Below, piece after piece: positions 35,651 to 46,615 of a stretch of DNA of 64,000 nucleotides; the first letter of the stretch is position 1; each line of letters begins with the position of its first letter. Position numbers and translations under genes: made by a program. Origin of the DNA: Takakia lepidozioides (taxonomy: Eukaryota > Streptophyta > Takakiopsida > Takakiales > Takakiaceae); contig CM060731.1 in NCBI GenBank assembly GCA_030704615.1, positions 58,570,756 to 58,634,755 on the forward strand, read 5' to 3'. The notes under the pieces were generated by a model. That model searched no databases, was not told where the DNA came from, and saw only the letters and a program-made list of their open reading frames with translations.

Positions 35651-35947
35651 GGAGCGCGGGCAGGGCTGCTCGGGCCGCGGCAGTAGCGGGTGCGGCTGGG
35701 CGACCGCACGCATCGGCGGGCGGGGGTCCGGGCAGGGGGAGCCGGGCGTCCGTGCGCGGGCCCACCAGTCAGCTCGCGCGTGCGCCATAACGTCCCAATT
35801 ATTGTAAAATGAGAGGCTATATCTCATGCCACACATGAGTGTTTTATTGCCCCGCATATCCAATTGCCACTCTGCATGAAGTGGGGCCCACGGGCCCGCT
35901 CAAGCGACCGCTGCTACCGTCGATCGCCCGGCACTCTCATTCTAACC

Positions 35948-36307
35948 CTGGGCGACCGCCCCAGCGGTCGTCCCGCCGTAGAGGCGACCGACAAAGCCAT
36001 CGCCCACCGTTACCCTGTCCGCTTCCCGATCCGCCGGGCGACGGCACCGCCCGTCGCCCATTCTCTTGCGGCCCACCCGCGGGCCCCACGAGGACCGCCT
36101 GCCCAGACCGCCGAGTGCCGTCGTGCCCTGGGCGACCGCCCCAGCGGTCGCCCCACCGTAGAGGCGACTGACGAAGCCGTCGCCCACCATTACCCTATCC
36201 GCTTCCCGACCCGCCGGGCGACGGCCCCGCCAGTCGCCCATTCTCTTGCGGCCCACCCGCAAGCCCCACCGAGGACCGCCAGCCCGGACAGCCATCCCGG
36301 ACCGCCT
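35948..36307 (+). repeat. Two tandem 180-bp GC-rich units with a palindromic core
   Basis: The string CTGGGCGACCGCCCCAGCGG starts at 35948 and again at 36128, and the units stay aligned for their whole 180-bp length with scattered substitutions. Because 180 is a multiple of three, one frame stays open through both (35864-36409). Most differences do not look selected at the protein level, so I do not call it a gene. Each unit begins with a palindrome with arms GGGCGACCGC and GCGGTCGCCC separated by four bases. Confidence 0.8.
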
Positions 36308-36612
36308 GCCCAGACCGCCGAGCGCCGACGTGGACCGCCCAGGAAATTGATCCGCTTCGTCAGCCCTGTGGGTGCCTTGAAGAACGGTACTCGCAGTGCA
36401 CACCCTTGAAGAGGTATCACCTGCAAATCGTCACCCTTTTGCATACACCAGCAAAGGTATGCACTGTCTGGAATCCACTGTCTACATCCCTGTCGTGGTA
36501 TCGCCTGTAAGTCCATGCCCTGTTCCAAGGACACAGCAGAGCATGGTCTTTCATTGAATTTGTACGTCACTTCAGAGGTATCACCTTAACTTTACATCGG
36601 TGTTCTTTAGAC

Positions 36613-36677
36613 GGGCGACCGTTGCGACGGTCGCCCATTATCATTCTTAAAAGGGCGACGGCCAACGGCTGTCGCCC
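36613..36677. repeat. Two further GGGCGAC palindromes
   Basis: 36613-36636 has perfect arms GGGCGACCGT and ACGGTCGCCC around TGCG. 36653-36677 has arms GGGCGACGGC and GCTGTCGCCC (one mismatch) around CAACG. A weaker relative follows at 36782-36806. They share the stem of the 180-bp units but with different loops and a changed T:A pair. Confidence 0.75.
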
Positions 36678-37169
36678 GTTATGTAGGTGAAGCATGTGAC
36701 GGTGATGCGTAGTTCTCATTCGTTGCGTTCGCCTTTGTCAAGGTAGGACCCGAAAGCCGTCGCCCAGTATTTTGTTTCGGTGGGCGATTGTTGAAGCGGC
36801 CGCCCATGGCCGGTGGGATGCAAGCTCGGGACGGAGGTGTTGGATTCCACAGCAACAGAGACCAACAGATCAACAGTGATTGTGGGTTGTAGGGCACAGA
36901 GAATGTGTGTTTGAGGCACTATTATGCAAGAAGTATTGCATATCTTCAAAGACAACATCTGGCCCTTGATGCGAGGATATCAGTTATACGTGGTTTCTGG
37001 ATCGGCAACTGTATTGGTCTTGCCTTCGAACATGCTAGGTGCGTTTCTATCGTCCACGTCCATTTTTCACATACATGTAACATAAGGAATCTTGTCGTGG
37101 AATGATGCACACGTATGAGGGGCGAAGGTGAAGTAGGAACAGGATATGAGGCTGACGTGTAGTCTGCCA

Positions 37170-37500
37170 TTCACTGCGAATGTCTTTGCAAAGGTGGTAT
37201 CCAAAAATCTACATTCGTACACCTATAGAGGTATAGTCTGCCACTCGCAACCTACATCGTGATCGAGGTATCACCTAAAAATATAATCCTTGTTGCATAC
37301 ACCAATAGATGTATAGTATGCCCGTCACAGCCTACATCAGTACAGAGGTATCACCCAACAATGTAATCCCTTTTTCATACATAGCAACGGAGGTAGACTA
37401 TGTCAATTGTAGCCTACATCGGAACAGAGGTATCATCCGGAAGTGGACTCCATGTTTCATACACAAGTAGAGGTATTATCTATCATTGTGAGCCTATATC
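37170..37500 (+). repeat. About 81-bp tandem repeat, four units
   Basis: CCTACATC-type unit starts occur at 37251, 37331, 37413 and 37493 (CCTATATC), each followed by GAGGTATCA and a CATACAC stretch. Less regular relatives lie at 36410-36600. AT-rich, non-coding. A run of 15 G lies at about 37640-37654. Confidence 0.7.
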
Positions 37501-38470
37501 CACAGTGCATGAAAGATGGTCATGCGGGTGGTGGCCACTCCCATTGGGTCTTGCACTTTTCATTTGCATAGCATTTTCGAGGTTGGAAAGTCCTCCCATT
37601 TCAGTATGTTGCCAAGCGATTTTTGGTTGGGTTGGTTGTGGGGGGGGGGGGGGGCCTTAGGCTGCCCTTGTCAGGGTGGGAATGTCATGACATATGAACA
37701 TGGCACATGAAATCGCTCATGTACCGTTAAATAACAGCTCAATCAATGTTCAAACATGCACCAAGGCAATGGTGGCCAAAAGTCCACTTTTATTGCCGAA
37801 TAAAGGATTATTACATGGTATGCGAAGTAAAAAAAACTATTGTGCCTCATATTGCACTCATCCTCGAGGCATAACTATTGTTCAACCATCACTCCCAATA
37901 TAAATGAAGCGGCCACTTGTCTCTCTGCTGTTGCTTGTACCCCAACTGACTCGAAATAAGCTCGGATTCCTCCTTGAAACATTGATGCATCTCTACACTC
38001 CATTGTCATTGTCAATGCAGCAAATACCGGCGCTCCATCTCTTTAAATTCATCCTTGGCAACTTCATATGCCATATCCCGGATTGCTGCTGCTTCCTGCT
38101 TCCATACAGTATGCCAAATCGGCGAACTTGTGAGTGGTGTAGCAATGCATGAAACTTTGAGACAAACATATCCATTAATCTGAATACACAATAAACTATG
38201 ATATTGGCATGTTACTCCTCCATGAGGATATTAAATAATCACTGTGGACATGGAATACGGAGGCATGCACACGGTCTCTTAATAGCATGTTATGTTGTTG
38301 ATTGTATATACCAAAGACTGTTTATACTGCAACATGACACCGACACCTGATTATAGAATAATAACATCATGTTACAACAATGTTTAGAGACAATTATGTA
38401 CATGTGTAAGAAGATACAATGGGTCTTGAATGCCCTCATCGTCATCTGCTTCTGTGTTGTGTTCCTCAGC

Positions 38471-39580
38471 TTATGCGTCGGCTTCTCCATGTGTACGAGG
38501 TGGCACGAGAGGTTGGTTAGGGAATGATCCAACATTCTCGTGAACATCGTACACAGGTGGTCTCACCACCCTGCAAGGCATACGGATCCGACTTCGGGTC
38601 TGTTTAATAACTACATGAATACAACAACACAACACAAACAATGGTCTGCGTAGATTTTTACCCTGCTTCGCGTTCTTCAGCCTGAAATACCACAGTTGGT
38701 ACATGTGCAGGTAAATTACGTCCGTTTTGAGTTATTTTCCTCACCCTATGATGGTTCCACCATGTTACAGCACGCTCTGCATCCTCTTCGATTACTGGCA
38801 AGAAAACAAGTATAAGTGAGCTTTTATGCCACATGTTGTCTATGTCAAGAATTCCTGCTGCCTCCATCCCTTCGAATAGGTGTTTGAAAAACCATGCCAG
38901 ATGTGTCCAAATCTGTCTCCAAAAATGCTCTATACGCTGGTTGTGGCAAAACGACCCGGTCAAAAACGGTCGACCCACCTCCGTCCGTGCATTCTCTATA
39001 TCTGCACGAATCAATGCATGCTCTGGAGCATGGTCTGACCGTAGTGGTATAGGGTGTCCATATTTGCCGATAGCATCCTCATATCCTACAAACAGAGTTT
39101 CTTGCTTCTGTCCAAGACAACTCGGAGCCAAACAATGAAATGAGTCACTCCATCGATTCCACCGTGCAATCGAAAACCCCACCTCTTCAGTTTCTCATAT
39201 GCTGGCCACCCAAAGGTTATCTTCATCCCGAATGCACAGGGTTACGATGTGAGCTTTCAACTTCAAGCAATGCAATGCCACAAGAACAATGACTTCACAT
39301 GCCTGCACTAACAAAACGGCACTTAAATCATATATACATAAATACAAAGACTGAAAGCATGTGGTACTTACAATCCATATGCCACATACGCATCGGCTGT
39401 GAAATTGTGTATTGGCCTCTGAACAGTCTTCCGACCTGCCGACGTGTCATGTGTTCCGGTTGCATTGTTAGCAACACATCTCTCATATGTCTTTGACCCA
39501 CTCTTATTCCATTCGTCCTCCGCAATAGGGTTTGAATAGCACGGATGCCAAAATTGCATCCTCCCCTCTCAAGTGGGATA
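38471..39580 (-). pseudogene. Integrase-core (DDE) transposase, 3' part of an interrupted gene
   Basis: On the minus strand the frame just below 39580 reads LLRRTNGIRVGQRHMRDVLL and then MWHMD, with a GTAAGT donor after it. A second exon gives LRSDHAPEHALI and, 34 residues after that Asp, the Glu of HNQRIEHFWRQIW, then LFLPVIEE-like and WWNHHRVR. A last exon ends near 38474. The three acidic residues (WHMD, RSDH, RIEH) fit a DDE catalytic triad. The family is the integrase-core proteins common in animal and fungal genomes. The 5' part lies at 46408-46615, beyond a gypsy insertion, so the gene is disrupted. Confidence 0.75.
39576..39580. repeat. Target-site duplication GGATA (left)
   Basis: These five bases sit directly against the TGTCGCG end of the left LTR and are repeated at 46408-46412 against the CGCGACA end of the right LTR. 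A 5-bp duplication is typical of Ty3/gypsy integration. Confidence 0.85.
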
Positions 39581-40222
39581 TGTCGCGCACCTCACTTCGG
39601 TAATCTCCCCTTCAAATCATAGTTACTCGCTTTGATGCGGTGGGGGTGGTTCCACGAAGGGTGGTGGTAGCTTAGTGGGTCTTAGTGGGGGTGGCATAGG
39701 ACTCACCATGGGGCGGAGACCTTGTGGTGGGAGTCGTGGGGAGTCTTGGGACTCATCACGGTCCAACGGGGCCGTGGTGGGTGGGCTATGACTCACCACG
39801 ACTCATAACCGGGAATCAAGGGTTTTCGTGGTGGTTCGCCATAAAATGACTGGGTTGTTTGTGAAACCCCTACGGATAGTCACAGAAGTATATATAGGGA
39901 GTAGTAATCCCGAGAACGGTGCAAGCCTGTTGGTGACCAAAAACTAGTGAGTAAGCGTGCGAGCCGGAAAGCGACCAAGGTGTGGGGAGTTGTTCCGGAC
40001 TGCCAACAACCAAAGGGAATTTCCACTAGGCCCAAATTGAGAGAGGGTCTTGTGGAGGAGCAAAGGGCGCGGGGCTCCACCTAGTGAGCGCCTCCGCCTC
40101 CTTGAGTGCCTTGGGCACTCAAGGTGCTTCAGCCCCTGTACCTATTGTTGCCACTGCCCTCACCACAAGGGCAGCCCCTCTTATGTCCCGACCCCCTGCC
40201 CTCAAGGGAAAGGGCCGCGACA
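39581..40222 (-). repeat. 3' LTR (642 bp) with an inverted middle
   Basis: The outer 59 bases (39581-39639) and the last about 155 bases (40068-40222) match the other LTR in the same orientation. The middle 39640-40067 matches 46243-45810 only as reverse complement. About 70 bases present in the other LTR at 45743-45810 are missing here. Confidence 0.88.
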
Positions 40223-41126
40223 CACATCCCTACCAACAGGGAGTCGATGTCCTCATCGACTTGTCCATTTTGTAGAAACGAACATCCAAGTTGTGGCGTC
40301 CCACATCAAGGAGTTTGTTTTCGTACCATGGCGTCCCATGGCAAAGAACCAAACCCCCACTTGACTCAACTCTCCACTAGCTAGTTCAGCTGACTTCCTC
40401 CAAGTCCCGGCCAAGGGTATAGCGTCTCAAGCTCCTCCCAGTGCACTCTTCTTGGCCCACTTCAAGGCCAAGGAACGATCCTCCCCGAGGATCGAATCGC
40501 CTTACTGCAACAACATTGCTTGCGACCGCTCATGATGCCGCTTTTGGCATCACCTTGAGCAAGGGTTCACCTTGAACCCTTTTTGACTAGGAAGATAACC
40601 TTGAACCAACCGTGCGCCCCAATCACTACAATTGGGTCCGCCTTGGAATGTTGGCGTGAGGTACGGGAACACGCCAAAGCCGCACTACGACTTCGTCCCG
40701 AGGTTACACGATTATAGTACGTTAACAGAAGCACGTAGCTTCGGCGTTAATCCGCACTTCAAGACAACCCCCTCGGTAGCGCAGTTATAGTACGCGCACG
40801 CGCCAGGTGCGCACTAGCACGTGAACTCCCAAAGAAGGCACAAGTTTCATTGCTCCTTGGATGGGAGTCACCCGATTTCGGCACTGCGCAAGCACACGAT
40901 TAATCCAATTTACCTCTCCCACTTTTGTAAGCTAGCATGCATTCTACACACTAGCCAACCATACCATGCATCACCATTCCAAACAAAATAGGAAGCACAA
41001 CATTTGGAAACCATTTCATTTATAACAAAATTTGTACACCACAAGTTTTTGCAATCGGATTCCTGAGCTAGCTAAGCCGGGCTAAGCAAGCATTTTCTCC
41101 CCCACGATCCAAGGTTGATGTCCCCA

Positions 41127-42410
41127 TCAACGCTTATTCTGCTCTTGAGGTCGCTTTTCGAAAGCTGCAACCGCCTCGGATGCGTTTCCCATTTCTGAGG
41201 CACGCACCCAAGTTGCCTCCATTTGATGATAGCTCTTCCATTTCACGAGATACTCCGTTTCTCGATTCTTAAACCTCCTCGACTTAAGCACTGCCTCCAC
41301 CTCGTACTCAGGATCATTTTCATGATCCAATAGCACAGGTGGCGGACGCAACACTTGATGCCGATTCGGACGCACTTCATCTTTGAAGTAAGGCTTCAAA
41401 AGAGAGACGTGGAATACCGGATGCACCTTGCTGTTTGCCGACAGCTCAAATTTATACACATCCCATTCATAACCTTCCGGATGCGAAAGGGCCCCGCATA
41501 CGGAGGTACGAACTTCGGACTCACTTCCGGAGGTAGTCAAAAATTCTTGATTGTCAACCAGACCTCCGTGCCTGCCTCAAACTTAACTTCCCTCGTCTGC
41601 CGTTCATACCATTTCCTAGCTTTGGCAATGTTGTACTTTGCGAGCTCCAACAAACGCTCGCGTTCTTCCAGCACCGCTGCTGCTGCCGGTTCCTTAACGT
41701 CCTGGGCGGCCCAACTTGTCAGCACCAGAGGTGCTTTTCCATAGACCAATACGAAAGGGGAAACTCCCGTTGCGGAGTGTTTTGTGTTATTATAACAGAA
41801 CTCTGCCGCATCCAAGTGCTCCACCCAGTCTGATTGGTCTGCCGACATATAATTCCGCGAGATCTGCTTCACCACAGAATTCACTCTTTCCGTGTGGCCG
41901 TCCGTCGTAGGTCGGAAGGCGATGCTCATCTTGAGCCTCGTCCCCATTTTCTTTCAAAGTGCTCTCCAAAATTTACTTGTAAACTTTGGATCGCGGTCCG
42001 AGACAATATCCTTCGGGAGTCCATGATGCTTGAGGGAGGAGGCCGAGGAGTATGTCAAGACATGCACCACATGCCAACAAAACCGGAGCGAGTACAAAAA
42101 GCAAGCGGGGCTGTTACAACCCTTGCCGATTCCAGAGGGCTCTTGGGAAAGTGTCTCGGTAGATTTCATGACTGCTATGCCGCTGTCAAAAGGATTCGAT
42201 GCAATCATGGTGGTGGTGGATAGGTTCAGTAAAATGGGCCATTTCATTCCCACCAAAGAGACGGCAACGACGCAGGAGACGGGGCGAAAATACTCTTTCT
42301 TCAAGACTGCCGCGGTGCGCTTGGCTCCACCGTGGCCCGCAAGCGGGCCATCGTGGCATTCTCTCAAGAGACTATCTCTGATCCGCCTTCGGCACATAGA
42401 GGCGCTTTAG
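41127..42410 (-). pseudogene. Integrase and chromodomain of the gypsy element, with inverted block
   Basis: Minus-strand pieces: the first half of the zinc finger (ECHDGPLAGHGGAKRT, KKEYFRP), then after a block that reads on the other strand HHGLPKDIVSDRDPKFTSKF, FRPTTDGHTERVNSVVKQ and a C-terminal chromodomain (EVEAVLKSRRF, EYLVKWKSY, ATWV). The block 42030-42282 holds the CTTCQQNR half of the zinc finger and the first catalytic Asp (SVDFM), but in reverse. The integrase is therefore non-functional here. Confidence 0.88.
42030..42282 (+). other. Inverted integrase segment
   Basis: The plus strand reads REEAEEYVKTCTTCQQNR, GSWESVSVDFMTAMPLSKG and VVVDRFSKMGHFIPTKE. That is the stretch missing from the minus-strand integrase between its two halves. 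It is an in-place inversion, not a separate gene. About ten residues expected next to its end are absent, so the inversion came with a small loss. Confidence 0.85.
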
Positions 42411-42560
42411 CTTGTACCGGAGCAGTCCATTGTGCAAGTGGAACTGCGATTTAACCCCCATCCTCAAGTCCCGCATCACGGACTTCATCATCTCCTCCTT
42501 CCGGTAAGCCTTCCGGATCTTCCTTCAGAGCGCCATCTCGCCCCTGTACACCAACATGAG

Positions 42561-43902
42561 CTACTGCTTTCTACTTAAAGCATTGGCCACCACATTGTCC
42601 CGTCCCGGTTTGTACTGGATATCCACGTTGAACACTGCCAAAGTATCTTGCCACCTAAGTTGTTTTGGGGACAACTTAGGCTGCGTGGCAAAATACTTCA
42701 CCGTGACATTGTCGGTGAACACCTTCACCGGGTTGGAACCAACATAGTGGCGCCAAAGCTCAAGGCAATGCACCACCGCCTTCATTTCTTTCTCGTGCGT
42801 AGGCCACCGTCGCTCCACTTCATTCAGTTTCTTACTTTTGTAAGCCGCTAGACGTCCATCCTGCATGAGTACACCCCCAATTGCAAAGTCCGACACATCT
42901 GTATGAATCTCAAATGGACGGTCAAACTCGGGGATTTTTAGGACTGGAGCTTCCGCCATCCGCTGCTTCAAATCGGCAAAAGCTTGGCCACAAAAGGTGT
43001 TCCATACCCATACGTTGGACTTACATAGAAGGTCCGATAGCGGCCCCGCGATCTTGGCGAAATTTCTCACATACTTTCGGTAATAGGAGGCGAGTCCTAG
43101 GAAGGATCGCACTCCCAAGACCAAAATCGGGGGCTCCCAGTCCAAGATCGCCTTCACCTTTCTGTCATCCATTTTGATCCCATCCTGTGTAATCACATGC
43201 CCTAGGAACTCCACTTTTGTGACCCCGAATTCGCACTTTGAAGCTTTGGCATACAGCTTCCCTTCCCGCAATTTCTGGAACACCCTTTTTGAGATGCTCC
43301 AGGTGTTCTTCCTTTGTTTTCGAGTACATCAAGATGTCGTCGATGTACACGATCACTAAGTCATCCAACCACTCCTGGGATAGGCTGTTTATTAGCGTGC
43401 TAAAGGTCGCGGGTGTGTTGGTGAGCCCAAAAGGCATCACCAAGAACTCATATGAACCATATCTTGTCATGCACGCGGTCTTCTCCTCATCTCCTTCCGC
43501 CACTCGGATTTGATGGTAGTCGGAGTGCAAATCGATCCGGCTGAAATACTTTGCTCCTGCCAACTGATCGAAGAGGTCGTCGATCCTTGGCAAAGGGTAT
43601 TGGTTTTTGATAGTCACCTTATTCAGAGCCCTGTAATCGACACACATCCGCAGCGTCCCATCCTTCTTGTCTGCGAATAGCACCGGGGCTCCGTAGGGTG
43701 ACTTACTCGGCCGGATGTACCCCTTTGACATTAAATCCTTGAGCTGAGCCTTCAGCTCGACCAAATCTCTGTGGCTCAACCGGTAGGGCGCCTTTGCAGG
43801 CGGCTCCGATCCCGGTATCACGTCAATCTTGTGGTCAACTCCTCTTCGCGGTGGCAAGCCGCTTGGTAAATCCTCCGGCATCACATCCTGCTCTTTCTCC
43901 AA
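42561..43902 (-). pseudogene. Reverse transcriptase and RNase H of the gypsy element
   Basis: RT motifs include [34 protein letters not shown] and the catalytic YIDDIL. An extra base in an A run near 43280 shifts the frame, and the other frame resumes with [19 protein letters not shown] and FLGHVI. RNase H shows TDVSDFAIGG, HEKEM and FTDNVTVKYF with its acidic residues kept, ending ANALSRKQ. Apart from the single-base shift this part is well preserved. Confidence 0.9.
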
Positions 43903-44147
43903 GATCCCCTTGATCCAATCTGGGCTTGGCTCCCTATCGACTTCTCATTCCACTTGTCTTACGTAAAGCAAAAACTGGGGCTCGTGTGGCTCCTCCACGG
44001 CCCACTCCTTTGCTGACAGCAGGTTTATTTGCCCTCCCACTCGGTTGGGCGTTTCCAACACCCGTAACACTTCGCCACCATTCCCACACGGTAGCGTGAC
44101 TATTCTCTTGCGGCCATCTATGACCGCTCCGGATTTGCTCAAAAAGG

Positions 44148-45600
44148 TCATCCCCAAAATGAGATCCACTCCATCGATCTCGCAAATGGTGAATCACGTC
44201 CCTCCCAACTCCCACGCTGAAGAGGAACATCAAACGCCAGCCTCGTCGCCAATTGTGGTTCTCCTTTGGCAGAACGCACTTCAATGGAGGCCCCCACATC
44301 ACTTGTTGGGAGCCCCAGCTTCCGTGCCATTGCCGGTGTCATGAAGGAGTGCGACGCTCCTATGTCCACCAACAACGACACGTTAGTTCCGGAAATTATC
44401 CCACTCACGAACATTAACTGACTCCCTTTACGTAAGGGGCCAGTCTCCTGATACAACTCACAAGAGTAGTTGCCTACCTTGCAAGTCTTGACGACCACCG
44501 CTTCCACCAAGCGGCTGATGGAATCTTCGAACAGCTCCGTGGTCGCCCGAGTCATGTTCAATTGTCGGGGTTTCGTGCACTTCTTAGCCATGTGCCCGGG
44601 CTCCCCGCAATTAAAGCACATTCCATTGAAGGTCGCCTTCTGTCCGCTATAAGCCGTCGCACCTGATTTTTCTTTCGGAACACCGGGTGCCGCCTTGACG
44701 TGTGAAGGCCCTCCCTTTGATTTCCATGTGCCATTGTCGCCGCGTGGCCTATCCCACTTCTTTTCCGGTCGGAAGGAATCACCTTCCCGCCGAGTCTTCT
44801 TGTGGTTCAGCTCCGTACGACCTTGTCTTTCGCCCGTAGGGACATTCGAGAAACATTCAGCCCTTTCAATTGCCTCGTTCAAAGTCTTAGGTGGCTTCTC
44901 CTCCAACTTCCGCCTGGCCCATGGGGCCAGTCCCGCCACAAAGTTGAAGACCATTCTGGTTCCGCCATATCCGCGACTTTGAGCAACAGCACATTGAAAG
45001 CCTGAATATATCCCCGAATGTCATCCGTTTGCTTCAAATTCCTCATCTTGTCCCGGGCGAGCCAGGACGCGTTGAGGGGCACAAACTGTCTTTCATAAGT
45101 TCCTTGAATCCACTCCAGCTCAAGGTTTCTGGGATTGGACCTTGGTCATGAAGGCGTTTTTGCCACCATTGTTGAGCATAACCCCTCAAATAGGTAGGAG
45201 CCACTTCCACCCGATCCTCGTCACTCAACTTGGCCGCCCGGAAGTACTGCTCTAGCTCCAAGAGCCAGGTGTTGAGTGCCTTCTGATTTTGGACGCCCTC
45301 AAAGGTGTTGGGTTCCTTAGGCTTCACCTTAAACTCTTTAGTGGAAGTGGCATTAGTCGCCTTCAACACGTCCTTTAACGTCCCGCCAAACTGCGCCAAT
45401 AACCCCTCCCAAAAGGCTGTTGGCATGGGAGATATCTGTTGGTCTGCCGGAGCCTCCAGGAAGTCCTCGGGCTCCGACTCCCCAGATTCCTCCCGTTCTT
45501 GAGCGGCCTCGTTTTCAAAAGCATGAATTGCCTCCTCAAATTGCCGCTTCGGTGTAGCCTCCATCGGGCTCACCAGGATCATCATCTTTCGGGCCGTTCC
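44148..45600 (-). pseudogene. gag and protease region of the gypsy element (frameshifted)
   Basis: Gag starts near MEATPKRQFEEAI and contains the capsid-like part with TWLLELEQYFRAAKL and YAQQWWQKR. The frame breaks near 45060 and again near 44950. The later frame carries the knuckle CFNCGEPGHMAKKC (CX2CX4HX4C) and the protease core LLVDIGASHSFM. A further break near 44160 precedes LGMTFLSKSGAVIDG. Both the frameshifts and the D-I-G substitution argue against activity. Confidence 0.85.
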
Positions 45601-45669
45601 GCTTTCGCTTTGTCTTGCCCAACCCCATGATGAGGCCGATCTCAAGGACGATCGCGTACTGAACTCTAA

Positions 45670-45681
45670 GCTCTGATACCA
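45670..45681 (-). other. Primer-binding site, initiator tRNA-Met type
   Basis: On the minus strand, two bases after the 5' LTR, the sequence reads TGGTATCAGAGC. This is the complement of the 3' end of plant initiator tRNA-Met and is the usual primer site of plant gypsy elements. Confidence 0.9.
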
Positions 45682-45683
45682 AG

Positions 45684-46407
45684 TGTCGCGCACCTCACTT
45701 TGGTAATCTCCCCTTCAAGTCATAGTTACTTGCTTTGATGCGCGCGCCTAACTCCCAAACTGGCTGCCGGGCCAACTCGGAGCTTCGGCTGCTCACCGGG
45801 ACATAACGGTCCCCCTTTGCTCCTCCACAAGACCCTCTCTCAATTTGGGCCTAGTGGAAATTCCCTTTGGTTGTTGGCAGTCCGGAACAGCTCCCCACAC
45901 CTTGGTCACTTTCCGGCTCGCACACTTACTCACTAGTTTTTGGTCACCAACGGGCTTGCACCGTTCTCGGGGTTACTACTCCCTATATATACTTCTGTGA
46001 CTGTCCGCGGGGGTTTCACAAACAACCCAGTCATTTTATGGCAAACCACCACAAAAACCCTCAATTCCCAGTGATGAGCGGTGAGTCTTGGCCCACCCAC
46101 CACGGCCCCATTGGACCGTGATGAGTCCCAAGACTCCCCACGACTCCCACCACAAGGTCTCCGCCCCATGGTGAGTCCTATGCCACCCCCACTAAGACCC
46201 ACTAAGCTACCACCACCCTTCGTGGGACCACCCCCACCGCAACCTGGTGTGCGGGGCTCCACCTAGTGAGCGCCTCCGCCTCCTTGAGTGCCCAAGGCAC
46301 TCAAGGGTGCTTCAGCCCCTGTACCTATTGTTGCCACTGCCCCCACCACAGGGGCAGCCCCTCTTTTGTGTCCCGACCCCCTGCCCTCAAGGCAAAGGGC
46401 CGCGACA
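45684..46407 (-). repeat. 5' LTR (724 bp)
   Basis: It starts TGTCGCGG on the minus strand and ends CGCGACA. A TATATATA box lies at about 45985-45993 within CCCTATATATAC, suited to driving minus-strand transcription. Given the longer length and the intact ends, this copy is more likely to show the original arrangement of the middle segment. Confidence 0.85.
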
Positions 46408-46615
46408 GGATAACACTTGCAATCGATGCTTGTAATTCTTCGTCCTCTGGCCTTGCATACACCCCTTGCCATCCATGGGCCACCAATGCCCGCCGCAATG
46501 CACCTTTGCTCAAGCCCAAACCATTGGCAATGCTCGTGATTGTTGCTTGGCGCAAATTGAGAAGTCTGTCAGCATATGCGACAAGAGAACACCCTGCATC
46601 GTCGTGGGCTTCCAT
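46408..46615 (-). pseudogene. Integrase-core transposase, 5' part (helix-turn-helix region)
   Basis: The minus-strand frame reads LVAYADRLLNLR, ITSIANGLGLSKGALRRAL, and then ARPEDEELQASIASVI up to the gypsy insertion. The middle part fits a helix-turn-helix that precedes the DDE core in this family. After leaving out the gypsy element and one TSD copy, the frame continues openly into 39575 and below. A TAG just before the first Met (46616-46621 region) may be an intron acceptor, so more 5' exons are possible. The first six bases are the right-hand TSD. Confidence 0.65.

Larger units (their letters stand above)
39581..46407 (-). mobile_element. Ty3/gypsy chromovirus LTR retrotransposon, full length but degenerate
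   Basis: The 6.8-kb element reads on the minus strand: 5' LTR (46407-45684), tRNA-Met primer site (45681-45670), gag with zinc knuckle, protease, reverse transcriptase, RNase H, integrase, chromodomain, a non-coding stretch (41126-40223) and 3' LTR (40222-39581). LTRs start TG and end CA, with TSD GGATA. Coding parts are broken by several frameshifts and by an inverted block in integrase, and the protease active site reads D-I-G instead of D-S/T-G. It therefore cannot move by itself. It landed in the transposase gene whose halves lie on both sides. Confidence 0.93.

Noticed and set aside
35484-35863. Pro/Ala-rich open frames on both strands of the GC-rich block
   Set aside because: Several frames are open at once because of base composition and short tandem repeats; no motifs.
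37170-37500. CRISPR-like spaced repeats
   Set aside because: Units are contiguous diverged tandem repeats in a eukaryotic genome, without constant repeat and unique spacer structure.
42030-42410. Plus-strand integrase frame as a separate retroelement gene
   Set aside because: It is exactly the piece missing from the minus-strand integrase at the same site, so it is an inverted internal block.
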